Part shown: piece by piece, positions 9,128 through 18,162 of the stretch | How positions within the stretch are numbered: the stretch's first letter is position 1 | Layout of the letters: each line of letters opens with the position of its first letter | NCBI GenBank assembly: GCA_007130245.1 | Contig: SLSW01000260.1 | Coordinates: forward strand, 1 to 35,456 | Reading direction: 5' to 3' | From: Micromonosporaceae bacterium | GTDB lineage: Bacteria; Actinomycetota; Actinomycetes; Mycobacteriales; Micromonosporaceae | Length of the DNA stretch: 35,456 bases | Translations under genes and position numbers: made by a program | The notes under the pieces: generated by a model | What the model saw: the letters and a program-made list of their open reading frames with translations, nothing else | What the model was told of the DNA's origin: nothing | Database searches by the model: none

Positions 9128-10222
9128 ATGGGCTCTGCTGAGCCGGGGCGGCTCATCGCGCTGCTGGAGGAGTTCGCCGAACTGGAGAAGCAGCTGGCGG
9201 ATCCGGCGTTGCACGCGGACCCTTCCCGCGCCCGTACCGTCGGCCGGCGCTATGCCGAGCTGACACCGATCCACCGCACCGCGGCCGAGCTGGAGCAGCT
9301 GCGTGCCGACCTGGCCGCCGCGCAGGAGCTGGCCGCCGAGGATGCTGCCTTCGGCGCCGAGGCGGAGACGCTGGCCGCGCGCATCCCGGAGCTGGAGCAG
9401 CGGCTGGCCGAGCTGCTGGCGCCGCGCGACCCGCACGACGCCAAGGATGTGATCCTGGAGATCAAGGCCGGCGAGGGCGGTGAGGAGTCGGCGCTGTTCG
9501 CCGGCGACCTGCTGCGGATGTACGAGCGGTACGCCGAACGTCGCGGCTGGCAGGTCGAGGTGATCGACTCGCAGGAGTCCGACCTCGGCGGGGTCAAAGA
9601 CGTGGCACTGGCGGTCAAGTCACGCGGGACACCCGAGGGCGGCAACGGTGTGTGGTCGCGCCTGAAGTGGGAGGGCGGCGTACACCGGGTGCAGCGGGTG
9701 CCGGTCACCGAGTCGTCCGGGCGTATCCACACGTCGGCCGCCGGCGTGCTGGTGATGCCGGAGGCGGAGGAGGTCGACGTCACCATCGACCCGAACGACC
9801 TGCGCATCGACGTCTACCGGTCATCCGGGCCGGGTGGGCAGTCGGTCAACACCACCGACTCGGCGGTGCGCATCACCCACCTGCCGACCGGGGTGGTGGC
9901 CTCCTGCCAGAACGAGAAGAGCCAGCTGCAGAACCGGGAGCAGGCGATGCGGATCCTGCGCGCCCGGCTGCTGGCGATCGCCCAGCAGGAGGCCGAGGCG
10001 GCCGCCGCGGACGCCCGCAAGGCCCAGGTGCGCACCGTCGACCGCTCCGAGCGGATCCGTACGTACAACTTCCCGCAGAACCGGATCACCGACCACCGCA
10101 TCAACTACACCGCGTACCACCTGGACCTGGCGCTCGGCGGCGACCTGGACGGGGTCCTCGACGCGCTGGCCGACGCCGACCGGCAGGCCCGCCTGGCCGG
10201 TGAGCCCGCCCTCTCGCGCTGA
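9128..10222 (+). CDS. prfA: Peptide chain release factor 1
   Basis: Class I release factor that reads UAA/UAG and triggers peptide release in the ribosomal peptidyl-transferase centre. The 364-aa product has the usual length. The catalytic GGQ is at residues 236-238 in [19 protein letters not shown]. The segment [20 protein letters not shown] and the end of domain 3 ([19 protein letters not shown]) are typical. It is coupled to rpmE by a 3-nt gap. The methyltransferase that modifies its GGQ glutamine, PrmC, lies 1.7 kb downstream. They are normally neighbours but are separated here by a minus-strand GGDEF gene. Confidence 0.98.
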   Translation: MGSAEPGRLIALLEEFAELEKQLADPALHADPSRARTVGRRYAELTPIHRTAAELEQLRADLAAAQELAAEDAAFGAEAETLAARIPELEQRLAELLAPRDPHDAKDVILEIKAGEGGEESALFAGDLLRMYERYAERRGWQVEVIDSQESDLGGVKDVALAVKSRGTPEGGNGVWSRLKWEGGVHRVQRVPVTESSGRIHTSAAGVLVMPEAEEVDVTIDPNDLRIDVYRSSGPGGQSVNTTDSAVRITHLPTGVVASCQNEKSQLQNREQAMRILRARLLAIAQQEAEAAAADARKAQVRTVDRSERIRTYNFPQNRITDHRINYTAYHLDLALGGDLDGVLDALADADRQARLAGEPALSR

Positions 10223-10243
10223 CCCCGGCAGCCCGCCCCCTCC

Positions 10244-10307
10244 CGTTGATCATGGCGCGCTTGCACCGACACGCCGGCGACACGCCGAGAAAACCCCATG
10301 ATCAACG
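10244..10307. repeat. Intergenic REP-like inverted repeat
   Basis: Perfect 12-bp arms CGTTGATCATGG (10244-10255) and CCATGATCAACG (10296-10307) flank a 40-nt loop. The loop itself contains CGACACGCCG twice (10267-10276 and 10278-10287). It lies between the convergent genes prfA and GGDEF, so it could also act as a bidirectional terminator. Elements with GTTGATCATG arms and a CGACACGCCGAGAAA loop are, from memory, dispersed in Micromonospora-type genomes. Only one copy is in this window. Confidence 0.75.
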
Positions 10308-11747
10308 CGGAGGTGGGTGGTCCTGCCAGGTGACCGTGACCCCGATCGCGGTGCCGGGCACCAGCGCCGCCCAGTCCTCGTCGCCGACCGCCTCGACGAT
10401 GCGCTGAGCCAGGTCCGCGGCATCCCCGGGTGAGGCGTCCCGCAGCACCACCACGAAGTCGTCGCTGCCGATGCGCGCCACCAGGTCGCCGTGGCGCATC
10501 ACCCGGGCGAGCACCCCGGCCACCCGCTGCAGCACCAGGTCGCCGGACAGCCGCCCGTGGACCTCGTTGACCGCGGCCAGCCCGTCGAGGTCGACGGTGC
10601 CGACCATCGCCCGCTCGCCCCGCCCGGCCAGCGCGGCCAGGTGGCGGTCGAGGTGCGTGCGGTTCGGCAGCCCCGTCAAGGGGTCGCTCAGCACCTCCCG
10701 GTCGTCCAGCCGCATCCCCTGCGCGCGCAGGTCCTCGTGGTCCAGGCGGGCGGCGATGCCCTCCATGAACATGTCCCGCAGCCGGTCGGTGCGCTGGGCG
10801 GCGAGCCGGAACGCGTACCGGTCCGCCTCGTGCGCGGCGGCGTGGTCGCCGGCGGCGGCGAACGCGAGGCTGCGCAGCCGGGCCGGTTCGGCCGGGCCGA
10901 ACGTGTCCGGCGAGACCGTCACCGCGTCCAGCCGGGTCAGCGCATCGGTGGCCTTGCCGGCGGCGATCATCAGGCACACGTCGCCCAGCGCGCGCAGGTC
11001 CCGGGCGCGCTGGCCCTCGACCCCGCCGCCCAGCAGCCGCCGCGGATCGACCACCGGCGGCTCGTCCAGCGCCGCCTGCCGCGCCAGCGCGTAGCCGAAC
11101 GCGGTCCGCCCGCTGGGCCGCAGCGCCAGGTCGTACGAACGCATCTCCGCGCTCAGGTCGCGCAACACCCGCAAGCAGCCGTCAGTGTCGCCGTGGTGAT
11201 CCAGGGACAGTGCCATCCGCAGCCGGATGCTCGGCACCGCGAAGTGCTCCGGCGGCGCCTGCGCCCGCACGCCGATGTCGCGGGCCCGCTCGATCGCGCT
11301 CAGCGCGTAGCCGTGGAAGCCGAGGTAGGAGTAGGCCATCGCCAGGTCGTGCCAGCCCCACGCCAGGTCCGCGTCGGGCTCGTCGCCGGCCGCGCCCAGT
11401 GCCCGGGCGGCGTGCACCAGGTGGGTCACCCCTCGCTCGGGCGCGCCCTGCTGGCGGGCGGCCAGCGCCGCCACCGCGTGCAGATGGCCGTGCGGGTAGG
11501 GCTCGGACAGCTGCCGGATAGCGGCGAACGCCTCGTCGACCGCGGCGGTGTACTGCGCGGTGCGCCCGAGGTTCACCAGCGCCACCACCCGGTCGATGTG
11601 CGCCGAGGCCCGCGCGTACGGGTTGGTGACCGCGCGCACCGCCCGCTCGGCCACCCGCAGCGCCGCCGCGGTGCGGCCCTCGATCTGCAGCGCGCGGGAC
11701 CCGACCGCCGCGTCGGTGTCGGCTCCGAACCGGTCGCGCCACCTCAC
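10302..11747 (-). CDS. TPR-like plus degenerate, C-terminally truncated GGDEF-domain protein
   Basis: About 481 aa from GTG 11747, which has an AGGAGG site 6 nt upstream; an earlier in-frame GTG at 11768 lacks one. The first ~320 residues are Ala/Arg-rich helical repeats of tetratricopeptide character. A GGDEF domain follows: DPLTGLPNRTHLDRH, then DLDGLAAVNEVHG (usual DxDxFKxxND) and GSDDF in place of GGDEF. The protein stops about 50 residues after the signature, so the final helix of the domain (ADxALYxAKxxGRN) is absent. The TGA lies inside the right arm of the adjacent inverted repeat. Diguanylate cyclase activity is doubtful; a GTP-binding sensor or a decaying gene is more likely. Confidence 0.75.
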   Translation of the reverse strand: MRWRDRFGADTDAAVGSRALQIEGRTAAALRVAERAVRAVTNPYARASAHIDRVVALVNLGRTAQYTAAVDEAFAAIRQLSEPYPHGHLHAVAALAARQQGAPERGVTHLVHAARALGAAGDEPDADLAWGWHDLAMAYSYLGFHGYALSAIERARDIGVRAQAPPEHFAVPSIRLRMALSLDHHGDTDGCLRVLRDLSAEMRSYDLALRPSGRTAFGYALARQAALDEPPVVDPRRLLGGGVEGQRARDLRALGDVCLMIAAGKATDALTRLDAVTVSPDTFGPAEPARLRSLAFAAAGDHAAAHEADRYAFRLAAQRTDRLRDMFMEGIAARLDHEDLRAQGMRLDDREVLSDPLTGLPNRTHLDRHLAALAGRGERAMVGTVDLDGLAAVNEVHGRLSGDLVLQRVAGVLARVMRHGDLVARIGSDDFVVVLRDASPGDAADLAQRIVEAVGDEDWAALVPGTAIGVTVTWQDHPPPR

Positions 11748-11918
11748 GCGCAGCCTCCTCGCACCCACCCTCGCCGCGGCGAGGGCGCGCCCGCCCCTGT
11801 CGTTCCTGGCCCCCCGGTTGGATCATTATCGGACGACGGTCCGGGGTATGAACAGTCCCCGCCGGCAATCACCCGCCGGTCGGCCGATGGTTTCGCCCGT
11901 ACGGGCAGGATGGTGACA

Positions 11919-12797
11919 GTGAATCAGGCCACCGACCGTACCGTCGCCGTGGTGACCGCCGCCGCGCGGCGGCTCGCCGCCGCCGGCGTCGCCTCACCGC
12001 GCGTGGATGCCGAGCTGCTGGCCGCCCACGTGCTGGGGGTCCCGCGCGCGCGGCTGGTGCTGGCCGGCGACATGTCACCGGCGCAGCGGGAGCGGTACGC
12101 CCAGCTGGTGGCGCTTCGTGAACGTCGGGTGCCGCTGCAGCACCTGACCGGCGTGGCGGGCTTCCGGTGGCTGGAGGTGGCGGTCGGGCCGGGGGTGCTG
12201 GTGCCCCGCCCGGAGACCGAGCTACTGGTGGAGCCGGTCCTGGCCGCGCTGCGCGACCGGCGGGCGGACGCGCCGGTGGTGGTGGACCTGGGCAGCGGTT
12301 CCGGTGCGCTGGCGCTGGCGCTCGCGCAGGAGTTGCCGGCCGCGCGGGTGTACGCGGTGGAGGACGATCCGGAGGCGCTGGAATGGCTGCGTCGCAACGC
12401 CGCCGCCCGGGCCGCGGCCGGGGACCGGCCGATCGAGGTGGTGGCCGGCGACGCCACCGACCCGGCGGTGCTGGCCGACCTGGACGGCACGGTCGACGCG
12501 GTGGTGTGCAACCCGCCGTACGTGCCGGAGGGCACCGAGGTGGAGCCGGAGGTGACCGACCACGAACCCGCCCGGGCACTGTTCGCCGGCCCGGACGGGC
12601 TGTCGGTGATCCGGGCGCTGGTGCCGCGCACGGCCGTGCTGCTGCGGCCGGGCGGGGTGCTGGTGCTCGAGCACGACGACAGCCACGAGCAGTCGGTGCC
12701 GGAGCTGCTGCGCCGCGACGGCCGGTTCACCGCGGTGGCCGACCACCGCGACCTGGCCGGGCGCCCCCGCTACGCCACCGCCACCCGGGGAGGGTAG
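11919..12797 (+). CDS. prmC: Release factor glutamine N5-methyltransferase
   Basis: SAM-dependent methylation of the glutamine in the GGQ motif of release factors. The N-terminal helical substrate-binding domain (about residues 1-85) precedes VPRPETELLVEPVL, the SAM loop VVDLGSGSGALALAL and the catalytic NPPY (198-201), which contacts the target glutamine. 292 aa from GTG 11919, with AGGA 8 nt upstream; ATG 11910 is a possible earlier start but has no spacing for a ribosome site. The next gene follows 22 nt downstream, and the three plus-strand genes here appear to be a small operon. Confidence 0.95.
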   Translation: MNQATDRTVAVVTAAARRLAAAGVASPRVDAELLAAHVLGVPRARLVLAGDMSPAQRERYAQLVALRERRVPLQHLTGVAGFRWLEVAVGPGVLVPRPETELLVEPVLAALRDRRADAPVVVDLGSGSGALALALAQELPAARVYAVEDDPEALEWLRRNAAARAAAGDRPIEVVAGDATDPAVLADLDGTVDAVVCNPPYVPEGTEVEPEVTDHEPARALFAGPDGLSVIRALVPRTAVLLRPGGVLVLEHDDSHEQSVPELLRRDGRFTAVADHRDLAGRPRYATATRGG

Positions 12798-12819
12798 GGC
12801 GGGGTGGCAGACTGGCGGG

Positions 12820-13503
12820 GTGAAGCTGTACGACTGCCGGTTGCCGGCCGAGCGCGACCGCGGCCTGGCCGCCGCGGTGACCGCCGTGCGCCGCGGTGAA
12901 CTGGTGGTGCTGCCCACCGACACGCTGTACGGGCTGGGGTGCGACGCGTTCCGCAAGCACGCGGTGGCCGCGGCGCTGCGCGCCAAGGGTCGCGGACGCG
13001 ACGTGCCCACCCCGGTGCTGGTCGGCTCCGCCCGCACCGTGGAGGGCCTCGCCCACCGGCTGCCCACCGCCGCGCGCGAGCTCGCCGAGGCGTTCTGGCC
13101 CGGCGGGTTGACGATCATCATCGAGCACGGCAAGTCGCTCGACTGGGACCTCGGCGACACCGGCGGCACGGTCGCGGTCCGGATGCCGCTGCACCCGGTG
13201 GCGCTGGAGCTGCTGCGCGAGACCGGCCCGATGGCGGTCTCGTCGGCCAACAAGCACGGCCAGCCGCCGGCCACCACCGCCGCCGACGCCCGTGAGCAGC
13301 TCGGGCGCGCGGTCAAGGTCTACCTCGACGGCGGACCGTGCCCGGCGCCGGTGGCGTCCACGATCGTGGACACCACCGCCGACCCGCCGCGGGTGCTGCG
13401 CGCCGGCGCGGTCGGTCTCGACCGGCTGCGCGAAGTGCTGCCCAACGTGGTGGCCCCGGACGAGGCGGTCGCGAGCACACCGTCCCCGCGTACGAGCAAC
13501 TGA
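12820..13503 (+). CDS. tsaC: L-threonylcarbamoyladenylate synthase (Sua5/YwlC/YrdC)
   Basis: Makes threonylcarbamoyl-AMP from threonine, bicarbonate and ATP for the t6A37 modification of ANN-decoding tRNAs. The 227-aa product has the YrdC core: VLPTDTLYGLGCDAF, FWPGGLTIII, VAVRMPLHPVALELL, SSANKHGQPPATT and STIVDTT. It lacks the extra Sua5 C-terminal domain. It starts at GTG 12820, 6 nt after a CAGACT hexamer, so a second, leaderless start within the operon is possible. It ends 11 nt before the phosphatase gene start. Confidence 0.95.
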   Translation: MKLYDCRLPAERDRGLAAAVTAVRRGELVVLPTDTLYGLGCDAFRKHAVAAALRAKGRGRDVPTPVLVGSARTVEGLAHRLPTAARELAEAFWPGGLTIIIEHGKSLDWDLGDTGGTVAVRMPLHPVALELLRETGPMAVSSANKHGQPPATTAADAREQLGRAVKVYLDGGPCPAPVASTIVDTTADPPRVLRAGAVGLDRLREVLPNVVAPDEAVASTPSPRTSN

Positions 13504-13514
13504 GGATGACCGCC

Positions 13515-14141
13515 GTGCCCCCGTTCACCGTGCTGCACATCTGCATGGGCAACATCTGCCGCTCCCCGATGGCCGAGCGGCTGCTGCCGCTGGCCGTGGC
13601 CGAGGCGGCGGGAGTAGCTCCCGACCAGGCAGGCACGCTGGTGCACAGCCACAGCGCCGGCACCGGCGGCTGGCACGAGGGCGAGCCCATGAACCCGCCG
13701 GCGGCCCGGCAGGTGCGGGCCCGCGGCGGCGACGACGCCGGCTTCGCCGCCCGCAAGGTGCGCGGCGACCACCTCGACAGTGCCGACCTGGTGCTGTGCG
13801 CCACCGGCGAGCAGCAGTCCTACCTGACGCACCTGCGGCCGGACGCGGCGGGGCGCACGTTCGTGCTCGGTCACGCCGGGCGGTTGCTGCCACGGGTCGA
13901 CCCGGCGGCGCTGCCGCCGGCCGCGCCCACCCCGGAGGCGGTCTACCACCGGGGCGTGGCGCTGGTGGCGGCGCTGGACGCGCTGCGCAACGGCGAGCGC
14001 CCGCGCGACGCCGACGAGCTGGACGACCCGTACGGCGGTAGCGAGCGCACCTTCGCCCGCATCGCCGACCAGATCGAACGGGCCCTGCGCCCGCTGGCCG
14101 CTACCCTGCTCAGCCGTGACGGTCCGGACCGGCCCGCGTGA
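13515..14141 (+). CDS. Low-molecular-weight protein-tyrosine phosphatase
   Basis: Cytosolic LMW-PTP family member, 208 aa from GTG 13515 (GAGG 9 nt upstream). An ATG at 13506 would add three residues but overlaps that site. The P-loop CMGNICRSP starts at C10 (CX5R). The acidic DP-loop is DELDDPYGG, the general-acid aspartate motif. It is longer than the classical 150-160 aa because of an insert in the middle (around FVLGHAGRLLPRV) and a C-terminal helix. Targets are unknown; in relatives they include tyrosine and arginine phosphate. The last 32 nt overlap tail-to-tail with the oxidoreductase gene on the other strand. Confidence 0.9.
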   Translation: MPPFTVLHICMGNICRSPMAERLLPLAVAEAAGVAPDQAGTLVHSHSAGTGGWHEGEPMNPPAARQVRARGGDDAGFAARKVRGDHLDSADLVLCATGEQQSYLTHLRPDAAGRTFVLGHAGRLLPRVDPAALPPAAPTPEAVYHRGVALVAALDALRNGERPRDADELDDPYGGSERTFARIADQIERALRPLAATLLSRDGPDRPA

Positions 14142-14520
14142 TCGGGATCCGGACGACCACCCGGCGCTCGCGCTGCATCGCCGCCCGGTAGTCGTCCCAG
14201 TCGGAGTGCTCGCCGGACACCGACCGGTAGTAGTCGACCAGCAGGTCCATCGCCTCCGGCAGCCGCACGATCTCCGCCTCGCCGTCGACCTGCACCCACT
14301 GGCCGAAGAACCGGTCGGTCATCACGCACAGCGACACCCGCGGATCACCGGCGAGGTTGCGCACCTTGCGGGCGGTCTCGCGGGTGCTGACCACCGCCCG
14401 GCCCGCGTCGTCCACAGTGACCAGCACCGGTGACGTCTGCAGCCGGCCGCTGGGGTGGTGGGTCACCATCACCGCCCGGTGGTGCGCGCGGAGGAACTCC
14501 CGCGCCTGATCAAGATCCAT
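14110..14520 (-). CDS. PPOX-class (F420/FMN split-barrel) oxidoreductase
   Basis: 136-aa member of the pyridoxamine-phosphate-oxidase-like split-barrel family, often annotated as PPOX-class F420-dependent enzyme in actinobacteria. It shows the typical order [17 protein letters not shown], then [20 protein letters not shown] (cofactor phosphate contacts), [10 protein letters not shown] and a final VVVRIPITR. The substrate is unknown. ATG 14520 lies 8 nt after a TAGGGT box (14529-14534, minus strand), so the mRNA is probably leaderless. It is divergent from glyA and overlaps the phosphatase 3' end by 32 nt. Confidence 0.85.
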   Translation of the reverse strand: MDLDQAREFLRAHHRAVMVTHHPSGRLQTSPVLVTVDDAGRAVVSTRETARKVRNLAGDPRVSLCVMTDRFFGQWVQVDGEAEIVRLPEAMDLLVDYYRSVSGEHSDWDDYRAAMQRERRVVVRIPITRAGPDRHG

Positions 14521-14528
14521 AACTGCTC

Positions 14529-14577
14529 ACCCTACCCCCGTCAACCGCCCGGCGGCGGGACCGACGGCCGGTACGCT
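14529..14577. promoter_or_regulatory. Divergent leaderless -10 boxes of the oxidoreductase gene and glyA
   Basis: On the minus strand TAGGGT (14529-14534) is 8 nt before the oxidoreductase ATG. On the plus strand TACGCT (14572-14577) is 6 nt before the glyA GTG. Both have the TANNNT-N6-8-start spacing of leaderless actinobacterial genes. No clear -35 boxes are seen. Neither start has a Shine-Dalgarno. Confidence 0.55.
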
Positions 14578-14583
14578 CGGCGG

Positions 14584-15861
14584 GTGGACACCTTCTGGGG
14601 GCCGGACCTCGAGGCCCTCACCCGCACCGACCCGGAGATCGCCGCGGTGGTCCTGGGCGAGCTGGACCGGCTACGCGGCGGCCTGCAGCTGATCGCCAGC
14701 GAGAACCTGACCTCCCCGGCGGTGCTGGCCGCGCTGGGATCCACCCTGACCAACAAGTACGCCGAGGGTTACCCGGGACGGCGCTATTACGGCGGCTGCA
14801 CGCAGGTCGACGTCGCCGAGCAGCTCGCCATCGACCGGGCGCGGGAGCTGTTCGGCGCCGATCACGCCAATGTGCAGCCGCACTCGGGCAGCTCGGCGAA
14901 CCTGGCGGCGTACGCCGCGCTGGTGCAGCCGGGCGACACGGTGCTGGCGATGGACCTGCCGCACGGCGGCCACCTGACCCACGGCAGCCGGGTGAACTTC
15001 TCCGGCAAGTGGTTCACCACCGTCGGCTACCGGGTCGACCCCGGCACCGAGTTGATCGACCTCGACCAGGTGTCCGATCTGGCGACCACCCACCGGCCCG
15101 CGATGATCATCTGTGGAGCGACCGCGTACCCGCGCCTGATCGACTTCGCGGCCTTCCGCGAGATCGCCGACGACGTGGACGCCTACCTGGTGGTCGACGC
15201 GGCGCACTTCATCGGCCTGGTGGCCGGCGGCGCGATCCCGTCGCCGGTGCCGTACGCCGATGTGGTGACGATGTCCACCCACAAGGTGCTGCGGGGCCCG
15301 CGCGGCGGCATGATCCTGTGCCGGGCCGACCTGGCCGGGCGCATCGACAAGGCGGTGTTCCCGTTCACCCAGGGCGGCCCGCTGATGCACGTGATCGCGG
15401 CCAAGGCGGTGGCGCTGCGGGAGGCGGCCACGCCGGCCTACGCCGGGTACGCCCACCAGGTGGTCGCCAACGCGCGGGCGCTGGCCGACGCGCTGGCGGC
15501 CGAGGGGATGCGCCCGGTGGCCGGCGGCACCGACACCCACCTGGCGCTGATCGACCTGCGCGACGCCGGGGTGACCGGCCGCGACGCCGAGCAGCGGTGC
15601 GAGCGGGCGCGGATCACGCTGAACAAGAACGCCATCCCGTACGACCCGCGCAAGCCGACGGTCGCCTCCGGGATCCGGGTCGGCACCCCGAGCGTGACCA
15701 CCCAGGGCATGGGGGAGGCGCAGATGCGCGAGATCGCGTCGCTGATCGCCCGGGCCGTGCCCGCCGACCCGGAGACCGGCGCAGGCGTGCTGGACGAGGT
15801 CGCCGAGCAGGCGGGCGCGCTGGCGGCGGCCTACCCCGCGTACGGTGGCCGGTGTGACTGA
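14584..15861 (+). CDS. glyA: Serine hydroxymethyltransferase
   Basis: PLP enzyme interconverting serine and glycine with tetrahydrofolate and supplying one-carbon units. 425 aa from GTG 14584, the usual length. Hallmarks are [44 protein letters not shown] and the PLP lysine K234 in [14 protein letters not shown]. The start fits the family N-terminus and a TACGCT leaderless -10. The gene overlaps the atpI-like start by 8 nt, which ties it to the ATP-synthase cluster. Many actinobacteria carry a second glyA copy; whether this is the main one cannot be told here. Confidence 0.96.
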   Translation: MDTFWGPDLEALTRTDPEIAAVVLGELDRLRGGLQLIASENLTSPAVLAALGSTLTNKYAEGYPGRRYYGGCTQVDVAEQLAIDRARELFGADHANVQPHSGSSANLAAYAALVQPGDTVLAMDLPHGGHLTHGSRVNFSGKWFTTVGYRVDPGTELIDLDQVSDLATTHRPAMIICGATAYPRLIDFAAFREIADDVDAYLVVDAAHFIGLVAGGAIPSPVPYADVVTMSTHKVLRGPRGGMILCRADLAGRIDKAVFPFTQGGPLMHVIAAKAVALREAATPAYAGYAHQVVANARALADALAAEGMRPVAGGTDTHLALIDLRDAGVTGRDAEQRCERARITLNKNAIPYDPRKPTVASGIRVGTPSVTTQGMGEAQMREIASLIARAVPADPETGAGVLDEVAEQAGALAAAYPAYGGRCD

Positions 15862-16303
15862 CCAGAATCCACCGCCGGCGCGCAACCCGCACGCCGAGTC
15901 CGTGCGCACGCTGGCGGCGGCGATGCTGCGCACCGGCATGGTGTTCGGCAGCCTCGCCGCGGTGGTGTCGCTGGCCGTGGCCGCGGCGCTGGCCGGGTGG
16001 ACCGGGCTGTCCGGCGCCGCGGTCGGCGCGGTGGTGGGATTCGTCTCGTCGCTGCTGACCATCGTGCTGATGAAGGCCACCGCCGCACTGCCGGTGGAGG
16101 CGCTGTTCGGCGCCGTGCTGGGCGGCTACACGCTCAAGATCTTCGCGCTGCTGATCGTGACCTACGCGTTGCGGCCGGTGGAGCAGTTGCATCCGGCGGC
16201 GCTGGCGCTGACGGTGCTGGCGGTGGTGGTGGCGTGGGCCGCGGCCGAGGTGGTGGCCTTCCGGCGCACCCGGATCCCGACGATCATCCCGGCCGGTTGG
16301 TAG
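15854..16303 (+). CDS. atpI: AtpI-like ATP synthase accessory membrane protein
   Basis: 149-aa protein with four predicted membrane segments (about residues 24-45, 50-72, 83-105, 113-132). It sits immediately before atpB, as expected for the AtpI/subunit I family, which assists c-ring assembly and Mg2+ uptake in other bacteria. Similarity is in topology and position rather than sharp motifs. GTG 15854 overlaps the glyA 3' end in another frame; GTG 15845 in the same frame is an alternative adding three residues. 203 nt separate it from atpB. Confidence 0.75.
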   Translation: MTDQNPPPARNPHAESVRTLAAAMLRTGMVFGSLAAVVSLAVAAALAGWTGLSGAAVGAVVGFVSSLLTIVLMKATAALPVEALFGAVLGGYTLKIFALLIVTYALRPVEQLHPAALALTVLAVVVAWAAAEVVAFRRTRIPTIIPAGW

Positions 16304-16506
16304 CCGGCGGAGCAGAACGCCGGTGCCGCAGGGCACCCTCAAGGGTCGTTCAGGAAGCCTGGTATGGTCCGCTGTCGACGGCGCCGCCCGCCACCCGGCG
16401 GGGTGGCCGCTGGCGGGTGCCCGATCCGGATCGGGTACCTTGATGACGATCATGACGATTCCCCCGACGCTGCACATGCTGGCCGGGAGAACCGGAAGGA
16501 GTCCAG
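16304..16506 (+). promoter_or_regulatory. atpB upstream region with candidate promoter and hairpin
   Basis: Non-coding. It holds TATGGT (16363-16368) as a possible -10 with a poor -35, and a GCCACCC-GGCG-GGGTGGC hairpin (16390-16407). It ends in a strong AAGGAG ribosome site (16495-16500) six nt before the TTG start of atpB. The main promoter of the atpBEFHAGD operon is most likely here. Confidence 0.4.
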
Positions 16507-17289
16507 TTGGGCACGCTGGTGCTGGCGGCGAACGAGGAGTTCGTACCGCCCGGGGCGCGCGACTTCGACCTGCCGCCGATCTTCGCCGGCGTCACCAAGC
16601 CGATGCTGCTCGCGTTCCTGTCGGTGGTGATCATCGCGGGGTTCTTCCTGCTCAGCACCCGCCGGTCGGGTCTGGTGCCGAGCAAGCTGCAGTTCGTCGC
16701 CGAGTCGATCTACAACATCCCGCGCAACCTGATGGCGCGGGACCAGATCGGGGCGAAGGAGTTTCGCAAGTTCGTGCCGCTGATCGTGAGCCTGTTCGCG
16801 TTCGTGCTGGTGAACAACCTCTACGGCATCATCCCGGTGCTGCAGTTCCCGACGCTGTCGAACATCGGCTTCGCCCTCGCGTTGTCGGTGCTGGTGGTGT
16901 ATCCGGTCTACCACTTCGTGGGGATGCGGAAGTACGGGGTCTTCGGCTATCTGAAGAACCAGCTGTTCCCGCCGGGTGCGCCGAAACCGGTGTACCTGCT
17001 GCTGGCACCGATCGAGTTCTTCTCCAAGTTCGTGGTGAACCCGCTGACCCTGGCGGTCCGTGTGTTCGCCGCCATGTTCGCCGGCCACATGCTGATCCTG
17101 GTGTTCGCGCTGGCCGGCGAATACCTGCTGGTGCACGGCGGTGGCTGGCTGGTGGCGGTCTCCGCGCTGTCGTTCATCGGCGTGATCGCGGTGACCTTCC
17201 TGGAGGCGCTGATCATGTCGATCCAGGCCTACATCTTCGCCCTGCTCTCCGCCAGCTACATCGGCACCGCGCTGGCCGAGGCGCACTAG
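16507..17289 (+). CDS. atpB: ATP synthase F0 subunit a
   Basis: Membrane subunit forming the proton half-channels against the c-ring. 260 aa, starting at TTG 16507 with AAGGAG 6 nt upstream. It has about five or six hydrophobic segments. The essential arginine facing the c-ring glutamate lies in NPLTLAVRVFAAMFAGHMLI, and the last helix shows the conserved FLEALIMSIQAYIFALL. It opens the a-c-b-delta-alpha-gamma-beta gene order. The use of TTG may lower its translation relative to the c subunit. Confidence 0.97.
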   Translation: MGTLVLAANEEFVPPGARDFDLPPIFAGVTKPMLLAFLSVVIIAGFFLLSTRRSGLVPSKLQFVAESIYNIPRNLMARDQIGAKEFRKFVPLIVSLFAFVLVNNLYGIIPVLQFPTLSNIGFALALSVLVVYPVYHFVGMRKYGVFGYLKNQLFPPGAPKPVYLLLAPIEFFSKFVVNPLTLAVRVFAAMFAGHMLILVFALAGEYLLVHGGGWLVAVSALSFIGVIAVTFLEALIMSIQAYIFALLSASYIGTALAEAH

Positions 17290-17336
17290 GACCGGGCGCA
17301 CGAGGACAACGTCAACAACAGTTGGAAAGGGACTAA

Positions 17337-17573
<237 letters not shown>

Positions 17574-17601
17574 CCCCGCACGACCTGTAAGGAGCGACGT
17601 C

Positions 17602-18162
17602 GTGAACACACCGATGCCATGGGCGGCGGCGGGTGACCCGAACCCGGTCATGCCGCACGCCTCCGAGGTGATCGTCGGTTTCGTCGCCTTCATGCTGCTG
17701 CTGTTCGTCATCTGGAAGTTCGTCGTCCCCCGCTTCGAGACCATCTACGAGGAGCGGACCGAAAAGATCGAGGGCGGCCTGCAGCGCGCCGAACAGGCGC
17801 AGGCCGAGGCGAACCGCCTACTCGAGCAGTACCGTGCGCAGCTGGCCGAGGCCCGCACCGAGGCCGCCCGCATCCGCGACGATGCGCGCGCGGACGCGGT
17901 GGCCATCCGGGAGGACATGCTCGCCCAGGCCCGACAGGAGGCCGACCGGGTGATCGCCGCCGGCCGGGAGTCGTTGGCCGCCGAGCGGGCCACGCTGGTG
18001 CGCGAGCTGCGTGGCGAGCTGGGCGCGCTGTCGGTGGAGCTGGCCAGCCGGATCGTGGGTGAGGCGTTGGCCGACGAGGCGCGCCGGGCCGGCACCGTGG
18101 AGCGGTTCCTCGCCGAGCTGGAGCCGCCGGACGGCCAGGCGGCCGGAGCGGGGGCGCGCTGA
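17602..18162 (+). CDS. atpF: ATP synthase F0 subunit b
   Basis: Peripheral-stalk subunit: one N-terminal membrane helix (about residues 22-41, EVIVGFVAFMLLLFVIWKFV) followed by a long charged coiled coil with frequent Ala, Glu and Arg. 186 aa, starting at GTG 17602 after a TAAGGAG site. The C-terminal part (ELASRIVGEAL) is where it meets the delta subunit. Its stop codon overlaps the atpH start (TGATG), a normal coupling for stalk subunits needed in fixed ratio. Confidence 0.96.
   Translation: MNTPMPWAAAGDPNPVMPHASEVIVGFVAFMLLLFVIWKFVVPRFETIYEERTEKIEGGLQRAEQAQAEANRLLEQYRAQLAEARTEAARIRDDARADAVAIREDMLAQARQEADRVIAAGRESLAAERATLVRELRGELGALSVELASRIVGEALADEARRAGTVERFLAELEPPDGQAAGAGAR

Noticed and set aside
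10491-11909. Upstream extension of the prmC frame by more than 450 codons
   Set aside because: It runs antisense through the GGDEF gene and is low complexity; PrmC homology begins at about 11919.
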